A stretch of DNA of 64,000 bases from Thalassolituus alkanivorans (GTDB lineage: Bacteria; Pseudomonadota; Gammaproteobacteria; Pseudomonadales; Oceanobacteraceae): NCBI RefSeq assembly GCF_020447205.1, contig NZ_JAJAEL010000035.1, positions 318,147 through 382,146 of the forward strand. The letters run 5' to 3'. The position numbers and the translations under genes were made by a program. Positions 23,934-34,442 of this stretch are shown piece after piece; within the stretch, counting starts at the first letter, position 1; every line of letters starts with the position of its first letter. The notes under the pieces were generated by a model. That model searched no databases, was not told the origin of the DNA, and saw only the letters and a program-made list of their open reading frames with translations.

Positions 23934-24743
23934 ATGAGTCCCATCAGTATCCGCTCACTGCAGGCAATGAAAGCCGGGCAGGAAAAATTTTCGGTCCTGA
24001 CCGCCTACGACGCGACCTTTGCCCAACTGGCAGCCGATGCCGGTGTCGAAGTGCTGCTGGTCGGCGACTCCCTCGGCAATGTGATTCAGGGCCAGGACAG
24101 CACACTGCCGGTCACGGTTGAACATATGGTTTATCACACTGAGGCTGTTGCCCGTGGTAACCGCCGCGCCAAGCGCCCGGCATTCATTATGACCGACCTG
24201 CCGTTTATGAGTTACGGCACGCTGGAACAGGGGCTGGAAAGCGCCCGTAAGGTGATGCAGGCCGGTGCCCATATGGTCAAGCTGGAAGGCGATGACTGGC
24301 TGATTCCGCTGGTCGAATCTCTGGGCCGTCAGGGTGTGCCGGTGTGCGTACACCTTGGCCTGACACCGCAATCGGTGAACAAATTCGGTGGTTACCGCGT
24401 ACAGGGCCGTGAAGACGATAAAGCCGAAGCCATGCTGGCCCACTGCATCGCGCTGGAAAAAGCCGGTACCGACCTGCTGCTGCTCGAATGTGTCCCCAGC
24501 GCCCTTGCTGCGCGTATCAGTGCCGCAGTATCCATTCCGGTGATCGGCATCGGCGCCGGTGCCGATACCGATGCGCAGGTTCTGGTGATGCACGATATGC
24601 TGGGTCTGAATTCCGGTTTTACTCCTAAGTTTGTGAAAAACTTCCTCACCGATGGCCGCAACGTGCAGCAGGCCTTTGCCGCTTATGTTGAAGAAGTTAA
24701 ATCCGGTCAGTTCCCGGCCGCCGAACACGGATTCAGCGCATGA
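23934..24743 (+). CDS. panB: 3-Methyl-2-oxobutanoate hydroxymethyltransferase
   Basis: PanB, 269 residues, makes ketopantoate from 2-oxoisovalerate and methylene-THF, the first committed step to pantothenate and CoA. Conserved segments are [29 protein letters not shown], the metal-ligand region VKLEGD and [27 protein letters not shown] 23934 is chosen because GGAG then lies 7 bases upstream; ATG 23928 would be too close. Its stop overlaps panC as ATGA. Confidence 0.96.
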   Translation: MSPISIRSLQAMKAGQEKFSVLTAYDATFAQLAADAGVEVLLVGDSLGNVIQGQDSTLPVTVEHMVYHTEAVARGNRRAKRPAFIMTDLPFMSYGTLEQGLESARKVMQAGAHMVKLEGDDWLIPLVESLGRQGVPVCVHLGLTPQSVNKFGGYRVQGREDDKAEAMLAHCIALEKAGTDLLLLECVPSALAARISAAVSIPVIGIGAGADTDAQVLVMHDMLGLNSGFTPKFVKNFLTDGRNVQQAFAAYVEEVKSGQFPAAEHGFSA

Positions 24744-25600
24744 TTACCGTTCATACCATCCGCGAACTGCGCGAACATGTGCGCAATGCCCGCAACAGCG
24801 GCCGTCGTATCGGTTTTGTACCTACCATGGGCAATCTGCACGAAGGCCATATCAGCCTGATCGAACGCTCTCTGACGGCGGACTGCTTTACCGTTTCATC
24901 CATTTTCGTCAACCCGCTGCAGTTCAATGATAAGAGCGATCTGGCACGCTACCCGCGCACCCTGCCTGCCGATCAGGAAAAGCTCGCCGCCGCCGGCTGT
25001 GACCTGCTGTTTGCGCCCGATGTCGATGAAATGTACCCCAACGGCCAGGACGCACAGAGCATCGTGCATGTACCGGTCGTATCTGAGGGGCTGTGCGGCG
25101 GCAGTCGTCCTGGCCACTTTGATGGCGTATCGACGGTGGTCAGCAAACTGTTCAATCAGGTACTGCCGGATATGGCCTTTTTCGGTGAAAAAGATTTTCA
25201 GCAGGTAGCGGTAATCCGCAAGATGGTGAACGACCTGTGCATGCCGGTGGAAATCGTCCCGGTACCGACCAAACGCGCAGCTGATGGCCTCGCCTTAAGC
25301 TCCCGTAACGGTTATCTGAGCGCTGAAGAACGGGCGCTGGCCCCGGGCCTGTATCAGACCCTGAGCGAGATCGCTGACGACTTCAAAGCCGGAAAAGACC
25401 TTTCCGACAGCCTGAAAAATGCAGAAGAACGCCTGAATCAACGTGGTTTCCGTACCGATTATCTGGAAATCCGCCGTACTTCAGACCTGGCTCCGGCAAC
25501 ACTCAATGACCACTCTGTAGTCGTTTTAGGCGCGGCTTTCCTTGGCTCAGCACGCTTAATTGATAATCTTCAGGTGACATTGAATCAGGCGAATGATTGA
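24740..25600 (+). CDS. panC: Pantothenate synthetase
   Basis: PanC, 286 residues, condenses pantoate with beta-alanine using ATP. It shows [16 protein letters not shown] (HIGH-type nucleotide site), [14 protein letters not shown] and the flexible [17 protein letters not shown] segment. It is translationally coupled to panB through an ATGA overlap. Its beta-alanine comes from PanD, encoded 110 bases downstream, so the whole branch is local. Confidence 0.96.
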   Translation: MITVHTIRELREHVRNARNSGRRIGFVPTMGNLHEGHISLIERSLTADCFTVSSIFVNPLQFNDKSDLARYPRTLPADQEKLAAAGCDLLFAPDVDEMYPNGQDAQSIVHVPVVSEGLCGGSRPGHFDGVSTVVSKLFNQVLPDMAFFGEKDFQQVAVIRKMVNDLCMPVEIVPVPTKRAADGLALSSRNGYLSAEERALAPGLYQTLSEIADDFKAGKDLSDSLKNAEERLNQRGFRTDYLEIRRTSDLAPATLNDHSVVVLGAAFLGSARLIDNLQVTLNQAND

Positions 25601-25710
25601 GGCATACTTCGCCGCCTTGCGCCCATATGGGTGATAAGTGAACAATTCCGGCGCTGCAGGACCTGCTCCCACAGTGAAGAATCGTCCGAATAGTAAAGAA
25701 AGGGTTTACC

Positions 25711-26091
25711 ATGCAATCCATCATGCTCAAAGCCAAGCTTCATCAGGCTCGGGTTACGCACTCGGTGCTGAACTATGAAGGCTCTTGTGCCATTGACGGC
25801 AAATTGCTGGATCTCGCGGGTATGCGTGAGTTTGAACAGATCCAGATCTATAACATCAATAATGGCAAACGCTTCACCACCTATATTATTCGTGGCGAAG
25901 ATGGTTCAGGTATCATTTCCGTAAATGGTGCTGCAGCGCATATGGCTGATGTGGGCGACCGCATTATTATCTGTGCTTACGCTAACTATGACGAAAAAGA
26001 GCTGGCCACGTTCAAGCCTAAGATGGTGTACCTGAACGCCGATAACAGCGTCAGCCATACCAGCTTCGATATTCCGGTCCAGGTGGCCTGA
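25711..26091 (+). CDS. panD: Aspartate 1-decarboxylase proenzyme
   Basis: PanD, 126 residues, makes beta-alanine from aspartate with a pyruvoyl cofactor. The self-cleavage site Gly24-Ser25 is present in YEGSCAID, and the conserved Lys9 and Tyr58-region residues align. The N-terminus [11 protein letters not shown] matches the expected start. A strong terminator follows. The 110-base gap after panC may hold a separate promoter, not resolved here. Confidence 0.96.
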   Translation: MQSIMLKAKLHQARVTHSVLNYEGSCAIDGKLLDLAGMREFEQIQIYNINNGKRFTTYIIRGEDGSGIISVNGAAAHMADVGDRIIICAYANYDEKELATFKPKMVYLNADNSVSHTSFDIPVQVA

Positions 26092-26114
26092 GCCCGGCTC
26101 ACTGCCAGACCAAT

Positions 26115-26142
26115 AAACGCCGCTTTATGCGGCGTTTTTTTA
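26115..26142 (+). terminator. Rho-independent terminator after panD
   Basis: AAACGCCGC (26115-26123) pairs with GCGGCGTTT (26129-26137), followed by a T run to 26141. It separates the pan genes from pgi. Confidence 0.9.
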
Positions 26143-26256
26143 TGGGCCATTGCCAACCCAGCCCTCAGCGCAAGTTTTTTGCCCGTTGTTGCCGCCTTCC
26201 GTATACTCGCCGCATCTGACTTGTCGTTGTCATCCGACCGTATTTAAGGAAAGTTC

Positions 26257-27915
26257 ATGGCCGTAACAGGAAGCCTGACCCAGTCTGAAATCTGGAAATC
26301 GTTACAACAGCATCATGCCGGAATCAAAGACCAGCATATGCGTGACTGGTTTGCAGCAGACCCTTACCGCTTTGAGCGCTTCCATATTCAGGCCGCTGGT
26401 CTGAGCCTGGATTACTCCAAAAACCGTATCACCGAAGAAACCATGCGCCTGCTGCTGCAGCTCGCCAATGAGCGGGAACTGCCTCTGCATATCGACAGTA
26501 TGTTCAGCGGCGAAGCCATTAACCGCAGTGAAAAGCGTCCTGCCCTGCACACCGCCCTGCGTAACTTCAGCGATCGCCCGGTGCTGGTTAACGGCCAGGA
26601 CATCATGCCGGAAATCAAAGACACCGTACGCCGCATGGAAGAGTTCTGCTGGAAAATCCGCCGCAACCAGTGGCGCGGTTACACCAACAAAGCCTTTACC
26701 GATGTGGTCTCCATCGGCATCGGTGGTTCTTTTCTGGGCCCAAAGCTGGCATCCGGTGCGTTAAAACCCTACTGGGACAGCCGCCTGACTATTCACTATC
26801 TGGCCAATATCGATGGCTCTCATATCACCGAGATCCTGAAGCGCCTCGACCCGGCCACCACGCTGTTTATCATCCAGTCGAAGTCATTCAGTACTCAGGA
26901 AACCCTGAAGAATGCCATGGCCTGCCGCCAGTGGTTCCTGGATAACGGTGGTAACGAAAGTGACCTGGCCAAGCACTTTACCGCGGTGTCTTCCAATATT
27001 GAGAAAGCGGTTGAGTTTGGCATTGCCGAAGAGAATATTTTCCCGATGTGGGACTGGGTGGGCGGCCGTTATTCGCTCTGGTCAGCCATTGGTTTACCGC
27101 TGGCACTGGCGATTGGTATCGACAATTTCCGCGACCTGCTGCGCGGCGCCTTTGAGATGGACGAGCATTTCCGCACTGCGCCGCTGGAGCAGAATATGCC
27201 GGTGATCATGGCGTTACTGGGAATCTGGTATGTGAACTTCTTCGGGGTGAACTCCCACGCCATTCTGCCGTACGACCACTACCTGCGTACCCTGCCGGCC
27301 CACCTGCAGCAGCTCGATATGGAGAGTAATGGCAAGTCGGTCACCGCCGATGGTTATCAGGTCGATTATCAGACCGGCCCAATCATCTGGGGCGGCGTTG
27401 GCACCAACGGCCAGCATGCTTTCCACCAGTTGCTGCATCAGGGCACGCATTTTTCTCCCTGTGACTTCATCATGCCGATGTGCAGCCACAACCCGATCGA
27501 CAATTTCCACGCCATGCTGGTCTCCAACTGCCTGAGCCAGAGCCAGGCGTTGCTGCAAGGCAAATCGGAAGACGAAGCCATCGAAGAACTGATCGCCGCC
27601 GGTATGAGCAAAGCTGAAGCTATCGTACTGGCACCGCAGAAGGTCATTCCCGGTAACCGTCCGAGCAATACCCTGTACTTCCCCAAATCCAAGCCGCAGA
27701 CCATTGGCGCACTGATCGCTCTGTACGAGCACAAGGTCGCGGCCCAGGGCATGCTCTGGGGCGTAAACTCCTTCGATCAGTGGGGCGTGGAACTGGGTAA
27801 ACAGCTTGGTAATAAAGTACTGGAAGCACTGGAATCCCAGCGTATTCCGCAGCATTTTGACGGTTCTACCAACGGCCTGGTGCGCGCTTACCAGCAAATG
27901 CAGGATATGCTCTGA
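26257..27915 (+). CDS. pgi: Glucose-6-phosphate isomerase
   Basis: PGI, 552 residues, interconverts glucose-6-phosphate and fructose-6-phosphate. Family features: the sugar-phosphate loop SIGIGGSFLGPKL, WVGGRYSLWSAIGLPLAL, catalytic glutamate in MESNGKSV, the histidine in NGQHAFHQLLHQGT and the lysine in NSFDQWGVELGK. AGGAAAG precedes ATG 26257. The panD-pgi order matches Pseudomonas. After the stop, a 14-pair hairpin (27925-27960) lacks a T run. Confidence 0.97.
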   Translation: MAVTGSLTQSEIWKSLQQHHAGIKDQHMRDWFAADPYRFERFHIQAAGLSLDYSKNRITEETMRLLLQLANERELPLHIDSMFSGEAINRSEKRPALHTALRNFSDRPVLVNGQDIMPEIKDTVRRMEEFCWKIRRNQWRGYTNKAFTDVVSIGIGGSFLGPKLASGALKPYWDSRLTIHYLANIDGSHITEILKRLDPATTLFIIQSKSFSTQETLKNAMACRQWFLDNGGNESDLAKHFTAVSSNIEKAVEFGIAEENIFPMWDWVGGRYSLWSAIGLPLALAIGIDNFRDLLRGAFEMDEHFRTAPLEQNMPVIMALLGIWYVNFFGVNSHAILPYDHYLRTLPAHLQQLDMESNGKSVTADGYQVDYQTGPIIWGGVGTNGQHAFHQLLHQGTHFSPCDFIMPMCSHNPIDNFHAMLVSNCLSQSQALLQGKSEDEAIEELIAAGMSKAEAIVLAPQKVIPGNRPSNTLYFPKSKPQTIGALIALYEHKVAAQGMLWGVNSFDQWGVELGKQLGNKVLEALESQRIPQHFDGSTNGLVRAYQQMQDML

Positions 27916-27924
27916 TCCTGTCTG

Positions 27925-27960
27925 ATGCCGGGGTATGAGCCTTCATTCATACTCCGGCAT
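27925..27960 (+). terminator. Hairpin at the 3' end of pgi, weak terminator or mRNA-stabilising stem
   Basis: ATGCCGG with a GTATGA extension (27925-27938) pairs with TCATAC and CCGGCAT (27947-27960), with one G-U pair. No T run follows, so intrinsic termination is doubtful. Confidence 0.45.
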
Positions 27961-28063
27961 GACTTCCGACTCTTGAGTGTGGGTGCTTTCAGTTATTCCC
28001 ATAAGGACGTACTGACTATCAGGTCAGGCAACTTGTCGCATTCCGACTCCTAAGCTATTCCTA

Positions 28064-28085
28064 ATCCTGAGTTTTCAATCAGGAT
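28064..28085 (+). promoter_or_regulatory. Hairpin covering the Shine-Dalgarno of the chemoreceptor gene
   Basis: ATCCTGA (28064-28070) can pair with TCAGGAT (28079-28085) across an eight-base loop. The second arm contains AGGA, the ribosome binding site 9 bases before ATG 28094. The stem would hide the site, so initiation may be modulated. Confidence 0.4.
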
Positions 28086-28093
28086 GATGCTGA

Positions 28094-29710
28094 ATGACGC
28101 TGTTTAACGGACTATCCCTGCGCTACAAAATTTTTGCCATTGCCCTCACCGGTGCCGCCGGTTTTCTCATTTACCTGGGTTATTCACTGCTCGCGCAGCA
28201 GCGCATAGAATCCAACCTGAAGCATATGGAGCAGGTTGCTTTCCCGTTAACCGAAAAAATCGACCGCAGCGGCCTGCTGCTGTTTAAAGTCCGCAATGAG
28301 CTGGCCAATGCCGTCGCCGATCTGGATGAAGACCGCATAGCCGAAGCCCGCCGTCATCATCAGGATATGCTGACAACACTGGATGCTATCCGCCAGCTGC
28401 TGCCTCAGAACCAGCAAATCCAGCAACTCAGCGATGCCTATAAACAGTACTGGCAAAGCGCCAGTCAGATGGCTGAGGGCATGATTAAAGGCTCTATAGA
28501 GCTGGCCCAACTGGCACAACGTGCTCAACAGGCAAACCAGACTTACGATGCTTTCAGCACCATGCTGGAGCAGCTGCGCCAGCAGAATTACCAGAACTTT
28601 TCTGCAGAAATTCAGGCTACCAGCGATGAAAGCTCGCGCACCCTCAAGGTCGGCCTGATGATTGCGCTGATTATGATCGCCATGCTGCAGTTCACCGCCT
28701 GGTACATCTCCAGCCTGATTACCCGGCTGGTTAACCGTATTGTTCACTCACTGGGCTCAATGGCTACCGGCCACGGCGATCTGACCATCCGCCTGCAAAC
28801 CCGCGCTACCGATGAAATCGGCAAACTGGTCACCAACTTCAATGGTTTTATCAGTCACCTGCAGCTGCTGGTACGGGTAATGGCTAACTTAAGCCTTGGT
28901 GTGTCTGCCGGTTCAGAAAAAGTACTGACCATCGCCACCGCGACCCGCCGTGGCATCCAGCATCAGCAGGATGAAATTGAACAGGTAGCCACTGCGGTCA
29001 ACCAGATGTCCGCCACCGCCTCCGAAGTCGCCGAGAGCGCCGAGTCCGCCGCCGATGCCACACGCAAAGCCAGTGAAGAAACCAGCGCCTCGCAAAAAGT
29101 GATGGAAGCCAATATCCGCGCCATTACCGAGCTGGTGCAGGATGTACAGCGCGCCCGTGACGTTATCCAGACGCTGGCGAAAGAAAGCGAACAGATCGGC
29201 AATGCCTCCAAAACCATTCAGGGCATTGCCGAACAAACCAACCTGCTGGCGCTGAACGCCGCCATTGAAGCCGCCCGCGCCGGCGAACAGGGTCGTGGTT
29301 TTGCCGTGGTCGCCGATGAAGTCCGCGCACTGGCCGCCCGCACCGAAGAAACCACCAGCGATATCCAGAGTGTTACCGAACGACTCAACCGCAATATGAA
29401 GGAAGCCGTTCAGGTGATGGAGCTCAGTCAGGGCAATGCTCAGAAAGCAGTGGAACAATCACGTCAGGCCGAAAACTCACTCAACAGCATTATGCAGCAC
29501 GTTGCCACCATCAATAATATGAACGCTCAGGTTGCCACTGCCGCGGAAGAACAAAGCCAGGTGGCAGCCGAAATCAGCGCCAATATCGTGCGTATCAATG
29601 AGGTGTCCGAGAATACCGTACGCGAGGCCAGCAACACCGCCAGCGCCTCCGAGCAGCTGGCCGAGCAGGCCGAACAACTGCGCAGCATCGTAAACGAGTT
29701 TAAAGTTTAG
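28094..29710 (+). CDS. Methyl-accepting chemotaxis protein
   Basis: A 538-residue receptor. A first membrane helix lies at residues about 12-32, a helical periplasmic domain of about 150 residues follows, the second membrane helix is near 195-215 ([22 protein letters not shown]), and then come a HAMP region and the cytoplasmic signalling coiled coil. The hairpin tip is the highly conserved [19 protein letters not shown] followed by [15 protein letters not shown]. The small helical sensor domain resembles four-helix-bundle types; the ligand is unknown. No C-terminal NWETF-type tether is present. It sits alone between pgi and mtnA; motAB are in the same window. Confidence 0.94.
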   Translation: MTLFNGLSLRYKIFAIALTGAAGFLIYLGYSLLAQQRIESNLKHMEQVAFPLTEKIDRSGLLLFKVRNELANAVADLDEDRIAEARRHHQDMLTTLDAIRQLLPQNQQIQQLSDAYKQYWQSASQMAEGMIKGSIELAQLAQRAQQANQTYDAFSTMLEQLRQQNYQNFSAEIQATSDESSRTLKVGLMIALIMIAMLQFTAWYISSLITRLVNRIVHSLGSMATGHGDLTIRLQTRATDEIGKLVTNFNGFISHLQLLVRVMANLSLGVSAGSEKVLTIATATRRGIQHQQDEIEQVATAVNQMSATASEVAESAESAADATRKASEETSASQKVMEANIRAITELVQDVQRARDVIQTLAKESEQIGNASKTIQGIAEQTNLLALNAAIEAARAGEQGRGFAVVADEVRALAARTEETTSDIQSVTERLNRNMKEAVQVMELSQGNAQKAVEQSRQAENSLNSIMQHVATINNMNAQVATAAEEQSQVAAEISANIVRINEVSENTVREASNTASASEQLAEQAEQLRSIVNEFKV

Positions 29711-29802
29711 GATCAGGTGCCATTCAGCTAGAATAGCCGCCTTATTTTAAGTGTGTGGCAGAGTGTTACTGCTGCCCGCACCTTGTTATCAGGACGGCCA
29801 TC

Positions 29803-30819
29803 ATGTCTGCACATTCTGCATCCGCACACGCTTCTTTCCATACCATCGAATGGCGCCAGCAAAGCCTGCATCTGCTTGATCAGCGCGTACTCCCGCACGA
29901 ACACCGTGTACTCGAATACACCACTGCCGCCGAAGTCGCCGATGCCATCCGCGCCATGGTCGTACGCGGTGCCCCGGCCATTGGTATTGCCGCAGCCTAT
30001 GGCTATGCCCTCGACGCTCTGGCCGGCCGCGATCTGCAGCAGGCTTACCATGTTCTGGCAGAATCCCGTCCGACTGCCGTTAACCTGTTCTGGGCACTGG
30101 AGCGCATGGCCGCGCTGAACACCGCCGATGCGCACACACTGGTGGCCGAGGCCCGCAAGATTCACGAAGAAGATATCGCCGCCAACCTCGCCATGGGCGA
30201 GTTCGGTGCCTCGGTGCTGCCGGAAAATGCCGTGATCTACACCCACTGCAACACCGGCGCACTGGCCACCGGTGGCCACGGTACTGCCCTTGGCATTATC
30301 CGCAGCGGTTACGCCGAAGGTAAGGTTACTCAGGTATACGCCGGAGAAACCCGCCCGTGGTTACAGGGCGCGCGTCTGACCGCCTGGGAACTGATGCAGG
30401 ATCAGATTCCTGTCTCTCTGGTATGCGACGGTGCCGCCGCACAGCTGTTCCGTCAGGGCAATGTCGACTGGGTGATTGTCGGCGCCGACCGTATTACCGC
30501 CAACGGCGATGTAGCCAATAAAATCGGCACTTACAGTTTGGCGGTACTGGCCAAACACCATGGGGTCAAAGTGATGGTTGCCGCCCCGACCACCACCTTC
30601 GACTTAACCCTCGAAAGCGGTGAAGATATTCCGATCGAGCAGCGGCCGCAGAAAGAAGTCACCAGCCTCTTTGGTCAGCCGATTGCACCGGCCGGCTGTC
30701 AGGCCATTAACCCGTCATTTGATGTTACCCCGGCTGGCCTGATCGATGTCATCGCCACCGAAAAGGGCCTGATTATGCAACCCGACCGCGACAGCGTTGC
30801 GCTGCTGCTGGCACGCTGA
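29803..30819 (+). CDS. mtnA: Methylthioribose-1-phosphate isomerase
   Basis: MtnA, 338 residues, converts methylthioribose-1-phosphate to methylthioribulose-1-phosphate in the methionine salvage pathway. It has [18 protein letters not shown], the catalytic cysteine segment [12 protein letters not shown], and [21 protein letters not shown]. The longer frame upstream (MAECYCC) is rejected in favour of ATG 29803, which has AGGACGG upstream. It heads a four-gene unit mtnA-mtnB-mtnD-mtnC with 9-12-base gaps. The enzymes that make its substrate (MtnP or MtnN/MtnK) are not in the window. Confidence 0.95.
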   Translation: MSAHSASAHASFHTIEWRQQSLHLLDQRVLPHEHRVLEYTTAAEVADAIRAMVVRGAPAIGIAAAYGYALDALAGRDLQQAYHVLAESRPTAVNLFWALERMAALNTADAHTLVAEARKIHEEDIAANLAMGEFGASVLPENAVIYTHCNTGALATGGHGTALGIIRSGYAEGKVTQVYAGETRPWLQGARLTAWELMQDQIPVSLVCDGAAAQLFRQGNVDWVIVGADRITANGDVANKIGTYSLAVLAKHHGVKVMVAAPTTTFDLTLESGEDIPIEQRPQKEVTSLFGQPIAPAGCQAINPSFDVTPAGLIDVIATEKGLIMQPDRDSVALLLAR

Positions 30820-30828
30820 GGAATGGCC

Positions 30829-31452
30829 ATGTTTAATCAGCAGGATTTTGCCCGTGCCGCCCAGGCGCTGTGCGATTATGGCCGCATCCTCTACAGCCGT
30901 GGCTGGTCACCGGCCACCAGCTCCAACTATTCCGTACGCCTGAATGAGCAGTGCTGTGCACTGACCAGCTCCGGTAAGCACAAAGGCGAGCTGACCCCGG
31001 CGGATATTCTGGTGGTCGACTGGAATGGCCACGCCCTGACTCCGGGCAAGCCTTCCGCCGAAACCCTGCTGCATACTCAGCTGTACGAACGTGATCCGGC
31101 TATTGGTGCCGTGCTGCATACCCACTCGCCGGTGGCAGTGGTACTGTCGCAGATCTGGCCACAGGATCAGCTGCAGCTTAACGGCTGGGAACTGCAGAAA
31201 GCCTTCGCCGGAGAAACCACCCACGAAGACACCATAAGCTTCCCGCTGTTTGCCAACGATCAGGATATCGCCCGTCTGGCTGCTCTGGTCGAACAGCATA
31301 TGAGCACTCAGGGTCAGGGCCACGCCTATCTGATACGCGGTCACGGCGTGTACACCTGGGGCAAAGATCTGGCGGAATGTTTCCGTCATCTGGAAGCGCT
31401 GGAAAACCTGTTAGGCTACCAGCTCGAATTGCTGAAACTCCGTCAACTCTAA
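30829..31452 (+). CDS. mtnB: Methylthioribulose-1-phosphate dehydratase
   Basis: MtnB, 207 residues, a zinc-dependent class II aldolase-fold enzyme acting after MtnA. Zinc ligands are visible in LHTHSPVAVV and the later IRGHGVYTWG. ATG 30829 is chosen because GAGGA is then 7 bases upstream; ATG 30823 would be too close. It lies between mtnA and mtnD in the salvage unit. Confidence 0.95.
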   Translation: MFNQQDFARAAQALCDYGRILYSRGWSPATSSNYSVRLNEQCCALTSSGKHKGELTPADILVVDWNGHALTPGKPSAETLLHTQLYERDPAIGAVLHTHSPVAVVLSQIWPQDQLQLNGWELQKAFAGETTHEDTISFPLFANDQDIARLAALVEQHMSTQGQGHAYLIRGHGVYTWGKDLAECFRHLEALENLLGYQLELLKLRQL

Positions 31453-31461
31453 GGGACTGCC

Positions 31462-32007
31462 ATGAGCATTATCCGCATCTATACCGACCACGACACAACG
31501 AATCTGTTGTTTACCAGTGATAACAGCAGCAAGATTCAGGCGCGACTGGCAGAGATTGGCGTACGCTTCGAACAGTGGCAGACCGGCAGCGATCTGAGCG
31601 CCGGCGCCCAACCGGAAGAAGTTATCAGCGCCTACCGCAAAGACATCGACCGCCTGATGCAGGAAGACGGCTATCAGACCGTTGATGTGGTCAGCCTCAG
31701 CGCCGACCATCCGCAGAAAGCCGAACTGCGGCAGAAATTTCTCAGCGAACACACCCACAGCGAAGACGAAGTGCGTTTCTTCGTCGCCGGTGAAGGTCTG
31801 TTCACCCTGCATGCCGACAATAAAGTGCTTGAAGTCCTGTGCAAGAAAGGCGACCTGATCAGTGTGCCGGCCAACACCCCCCACTGGTTTGATATGGGCC
31901 CGAATCCGGGCTTTATTGCCATCCGTCTGTTCAACAACCCTGACGGCTGGGTCGCCAACTTCACCGGCAGCGACATTGCCGAACGCTTTAACCGCCTGGA
32001 AAACTGA
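31462..32007 (+). CDS. mtnD: Acireductone dioxygenase
   Basis: MtnD, 181 residues, a cupin that oxidises acireductone to the keto acid precursor of methionine (Fe form), or off-pathway to CO (Ni form). The metal site HTHSEDEVRFFV (HxHxxxE) and the later THWFDMG histidine are present. It precedes mtnC, the enzyme that makes its substrate. Confidence 0.95.
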   Translation: MSIIRIYTDHDTTNLLFTSDNSSKIQARLAEIGVRFEQWQTGSDLSAGAQPEEVISAYRKDIDRLMQEDGYQTVDVVSLSADHPQKAELRQKFLSEHTHSEDEVRFFVAGEGLFTLHADNKVLEVLCKKGDLISVPANTPHWFDMGPNPGFIAIRLFNNPDGWVANFTGSDIAERFNRLEN

Positions 32008-32019
32008 GCCGCCACCCTG

Positions 32020-32730
32020 ATGACCGTAAAACTGATTCTGACCGATATTGAAGGCACCACGTCTTCCATCTCTTTTGTCAAAGACGTGCTCTTCCCGTAC
32101 GCCGCACAGCACCTGCCGGATTACGTGCGCAGTCATCTGCAGGATGCTCAGGTGCAGCAGCAACTGGCACAGACGGCGCAGCTGGCTGCCGCCGAAGGCA
32201 TCGACGTTGACACCAAAGATCATGAAGCGCTGATTGCGCTGTTGCTGCAGTGGATCGCCGCCGACCGCAAAGTAACACCGCTGAAAGCCCTGCAGGGACT
32301 GATCTGGGAAGCCGGCTACAAAAACCGCGACTACGCCGCGCACATGTATGCCGATGCCACCGAATACCTGCAGCGCTGGCATGCCAGCGGCATTCCGCTG
32401 TATGTCTATTCTTCGGGCTCAGTACAGGCACAGAAGCTGTTTTTCGGTTATTCACAGGACGGTGATTTACTGCCGTTGTTCAGCGGTCATTTCGATACCC
32501 TGATCGGCGGCAAACGGGAGGCCGACTCCTACCGTACTATCCTCGCCGAACTGCAGAAGCAGCATGATATTCAGGCGGCGGATGTGCTGTTTCTGTCGGA
32601 TATCGCTGAAGAACTGGATGCCGCGCGCGCAGCCGGACTGCAAACCTGCTGGCTGGTACGTGATGGTGCCCTACCGCAGAACCCCACTCATACCGCCGTC
32701 AGTAGTTTTGCGGATATTGTTTTAAACTGA
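32020..32730 (+). CDS. mtnC: Enolase-phosphatase E1
   Basis: MtnC, 236 residues, is a HAD-family enzyme that both enolises and dephosphorylates the MtnB product to give acireductone. The HAD nucleophile region is LTDIEGTTSSISFVKDVLF; the later motifs are YSSGSVQAQKLFFGYS and FLSDIAEELDAA. It ends the salvage unit. No terminator was seen directly after it. Confidence 0.95.
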   Translation: MTVKLILTDIEGTTSSISFVKDVLFPYAAQHLPDYVRSHLQDAQVQQQLAQTAQLAAAEGIDVDTKDHEALIALLLQWIAADRKVTPLKALQGLIWEAGYKNRDYAAHMYADATEYLQRWHASGIPLYVYSSGSVQAQKLFFGYSQDGDLLPLFSGHFDTLIGGKREADSYRTILAELQKQHDIQAADVLFLSDIAEELDAARAAGLQTCWLVRDGALPQNPTHTAVSSFADIVLN

Positions 32731-32829
32731 TCGCTTAAGACAAACATGGCATCTGGCCCGATACGCCAGATGTCAGAATTATCCCCCTCCGTTAAAGTGG
32801 TACGATCTTACAATTATAACGAGCTCACC

Positions 32830-34335
32830 ATGAAATCCGTTCTTCCTCTGTTGTTTCTGCTGTTGTTGGGCATGCCCGCTCAGGCCAGCTACAACGATCT
32901 GCGTGTTCTGACCCATAACGTGTATCTGCCGGTCTTCCTCTGGGGACTGGGCACCGGCCCAGGTACCGATCAGCGTGCAGCGCTGGTCGCCCAGGCAGAC
33001 TATATCCGCGGCTACGATGTGGTCGCGCTGAATGAACTGTTCGAACTGAACTACGACGGCAGCGGCCCGGCCAATGTTATTCTGCAGGGGCTGGCAAACG
33101 ACTATCCGTATCAGACGCCGGTGATCGCCTCCGACCTGAATGCCAGCCAGTGGGATGACAGCATTGGTTATATTGATCCGGTTAAAAAGAATGGCGGTGT
33201 TGCCATCCTCAGCCGCTGGCCGATTGAGTATCAGGCGCAGGTGATGTTTAACAACAGCTGCGGTGACGACTCTCTCGACAACAAGGGCTTTGCCTATGCG
33301 CGCATTCTGCGTAACGGCGAACGCCTGCACCTGATCGCCACTCACACCCAGTCAGAATCATCCAGCTGCGGCGGTACGCCAAAAGGCTCGGCGGAGCGTC
33401 TGGCACAGTTCGGAAAAATCCGCGATTTTATTGCTGCTCAGAATATCCCTGCACATGAACCCGTGATTATCGCCGGCGACCTGAATGTTAAAACCCAGGG
33501 GCCGGAATATCAGAACATGCTCAGCGCACTGAACGCCCGTGCTCCGCAATACCTGAATGATATCCCCAGCTGGAACCCTGAGCAGAACGACCTCGCGGCC
33601 AAACAATACCCGGGCTACGCCCCTGAGCACCTGGATTACCTGTTGCTGTCGGCCGCCCATGCAGACATCCCGGGCTGGGGCAACGCCACCCTGCCGGTTG
33701 CGGCAGCCAGCACCTGGCGGGATACCGTCATTATTCCCGACAGCTACCATTATGAATCGGATGAATATTCCGACCACTTCCCGGTGGTGGGTTTAGGCGC
33801 CGCTGCCAGCCAGCCGGACATCAGTCCGCGTCAGGAGCGTTATCGTCAGGTGCGCTTCAAAGCGCTGAACAGTGGCGGCTATCTGGGTCTGAGCAATAAC
33901 AGCGACGGCTGGCTGACCACCAATCACAGCGCCAGCGATGCCAGCAGTAGTTTCAGTATTGAAGGCTGGGGAGCTCAGTTTACCGACCTCTATTGCCTGA
34001 CCAGTAATAACTATAAAGATGTCGGCGGCTGGCCCGGAGCCTATATCAAGCTGCGCAGCAACCAGAACGGCCGCTATATGAATTACTGGCGCGGCGGCGA
34101 TGGCGACTACGGTTATTACGCCGCCACCAGCCCGTCGGAGAACCTGTATTTACGTAAAGTCGGACCCGTCAGTGATGGTTGCCTGAAAGACGGCGATGAA
34201 GTGGTGTTCGGTGATTTCGGCGGCAGTTTCTGGTACTACGTACGCAACTGGCAGGGTGGTAACTGGCACAACCACCTGTTCCTGTGGGATCGCAGCTACG
34301 GTAACGATCACCGCTTCCGCGTTGAAATAGATTAA
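32830..34335 (+). CDS. Secreted sphingomyelinase C-like phosphodiesterase with C-terminal beta-trefoil-like domain
   Basis: A 501-residue protein with a Sec signal peptide (residues 1-20, ending AQA). The first 310 residues are an endonuclease/exonuclease/phosphatase fold of the neutral sphingomyelinase/beta-hemolysin type: VLTHNVYLPV, metal-binding glutamate in ALNELFE, HTQSE, IAGDLNV and the catalytic histidine in YSDHFPVVG. The last 165 residues, rich in Gly, Trp and Tyr (GGYLGLSNN, NGRYMNYW, DHRFRVEID), look like a lectin-type beta-trefoil for binding. It probably cleaves a phospholipid outside the cell. ATG 32830 is chosen over an upstream in-frame start that would spoil the signal. Confidence 0.8.
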   Translation: MKSVLPLLFLLLLGMPAQASYNDLRVLTHNVYLPVFLWGLGTGPGTDQRAALVAQADYIRGYDVVALNELFELNYDGSGPANVILQGLANDYPYQTPVIASDLNASQWDDSIGYIDPVKKNGGVAILSRWPIEYQAQVMFNNSCGDDSLDNKGFAYARILRNGERLHLIATHTQSESSSCGGTPKGSAERLAQFGKIRDFIAAQNIPAHEPVIIAGDLNVKTQGPEYQNMLSALNARAPQYLNDIPSWNPEQNDLAAKQYPGYAPEHLDYLLLSAAHADIPGWGNATLPVAAASTWRDTVIIPDSYHYESDEYSDHFPVVGLGAAASQPDISPRQERYRQVRFKALNSGGYLGLSNNSDGWLTTNHSASDASSSFSIEGWGAQFTDLYCLTSNNYKDVGGWPGAYIKLRSNQNGRYMNYWRGGDGDYGYYAATSPSENLYLRKVGPVSDGCLKDGDEVVFGDFGGSFWYYVRNWQGGNWHNHLFLWDRSYGNDHRFRVEID

Positions 34336-34344
34336 GCGCCAAAG

Positions 34345-34381
34345 AGTGCCATGCGGTTATTCCGCATGGCACTGTTTTTTT
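34345..34381 (+). terminator. Rho-independent terminator after sphingomyelinase-like gene
   Basis: The twelve-pair stem AGTGCCATGCGG (34345-34356) with CCGCATGGCACT (34362-34373) is followed by a long T run. Confidence 0.92.
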
Positions 34382-34442
34382 AAGGCATGTTCTCTTTAAG
34401 ACAAATTTCCCTTACGGAGCCTGCTCTTTACAGAACGCTCCC

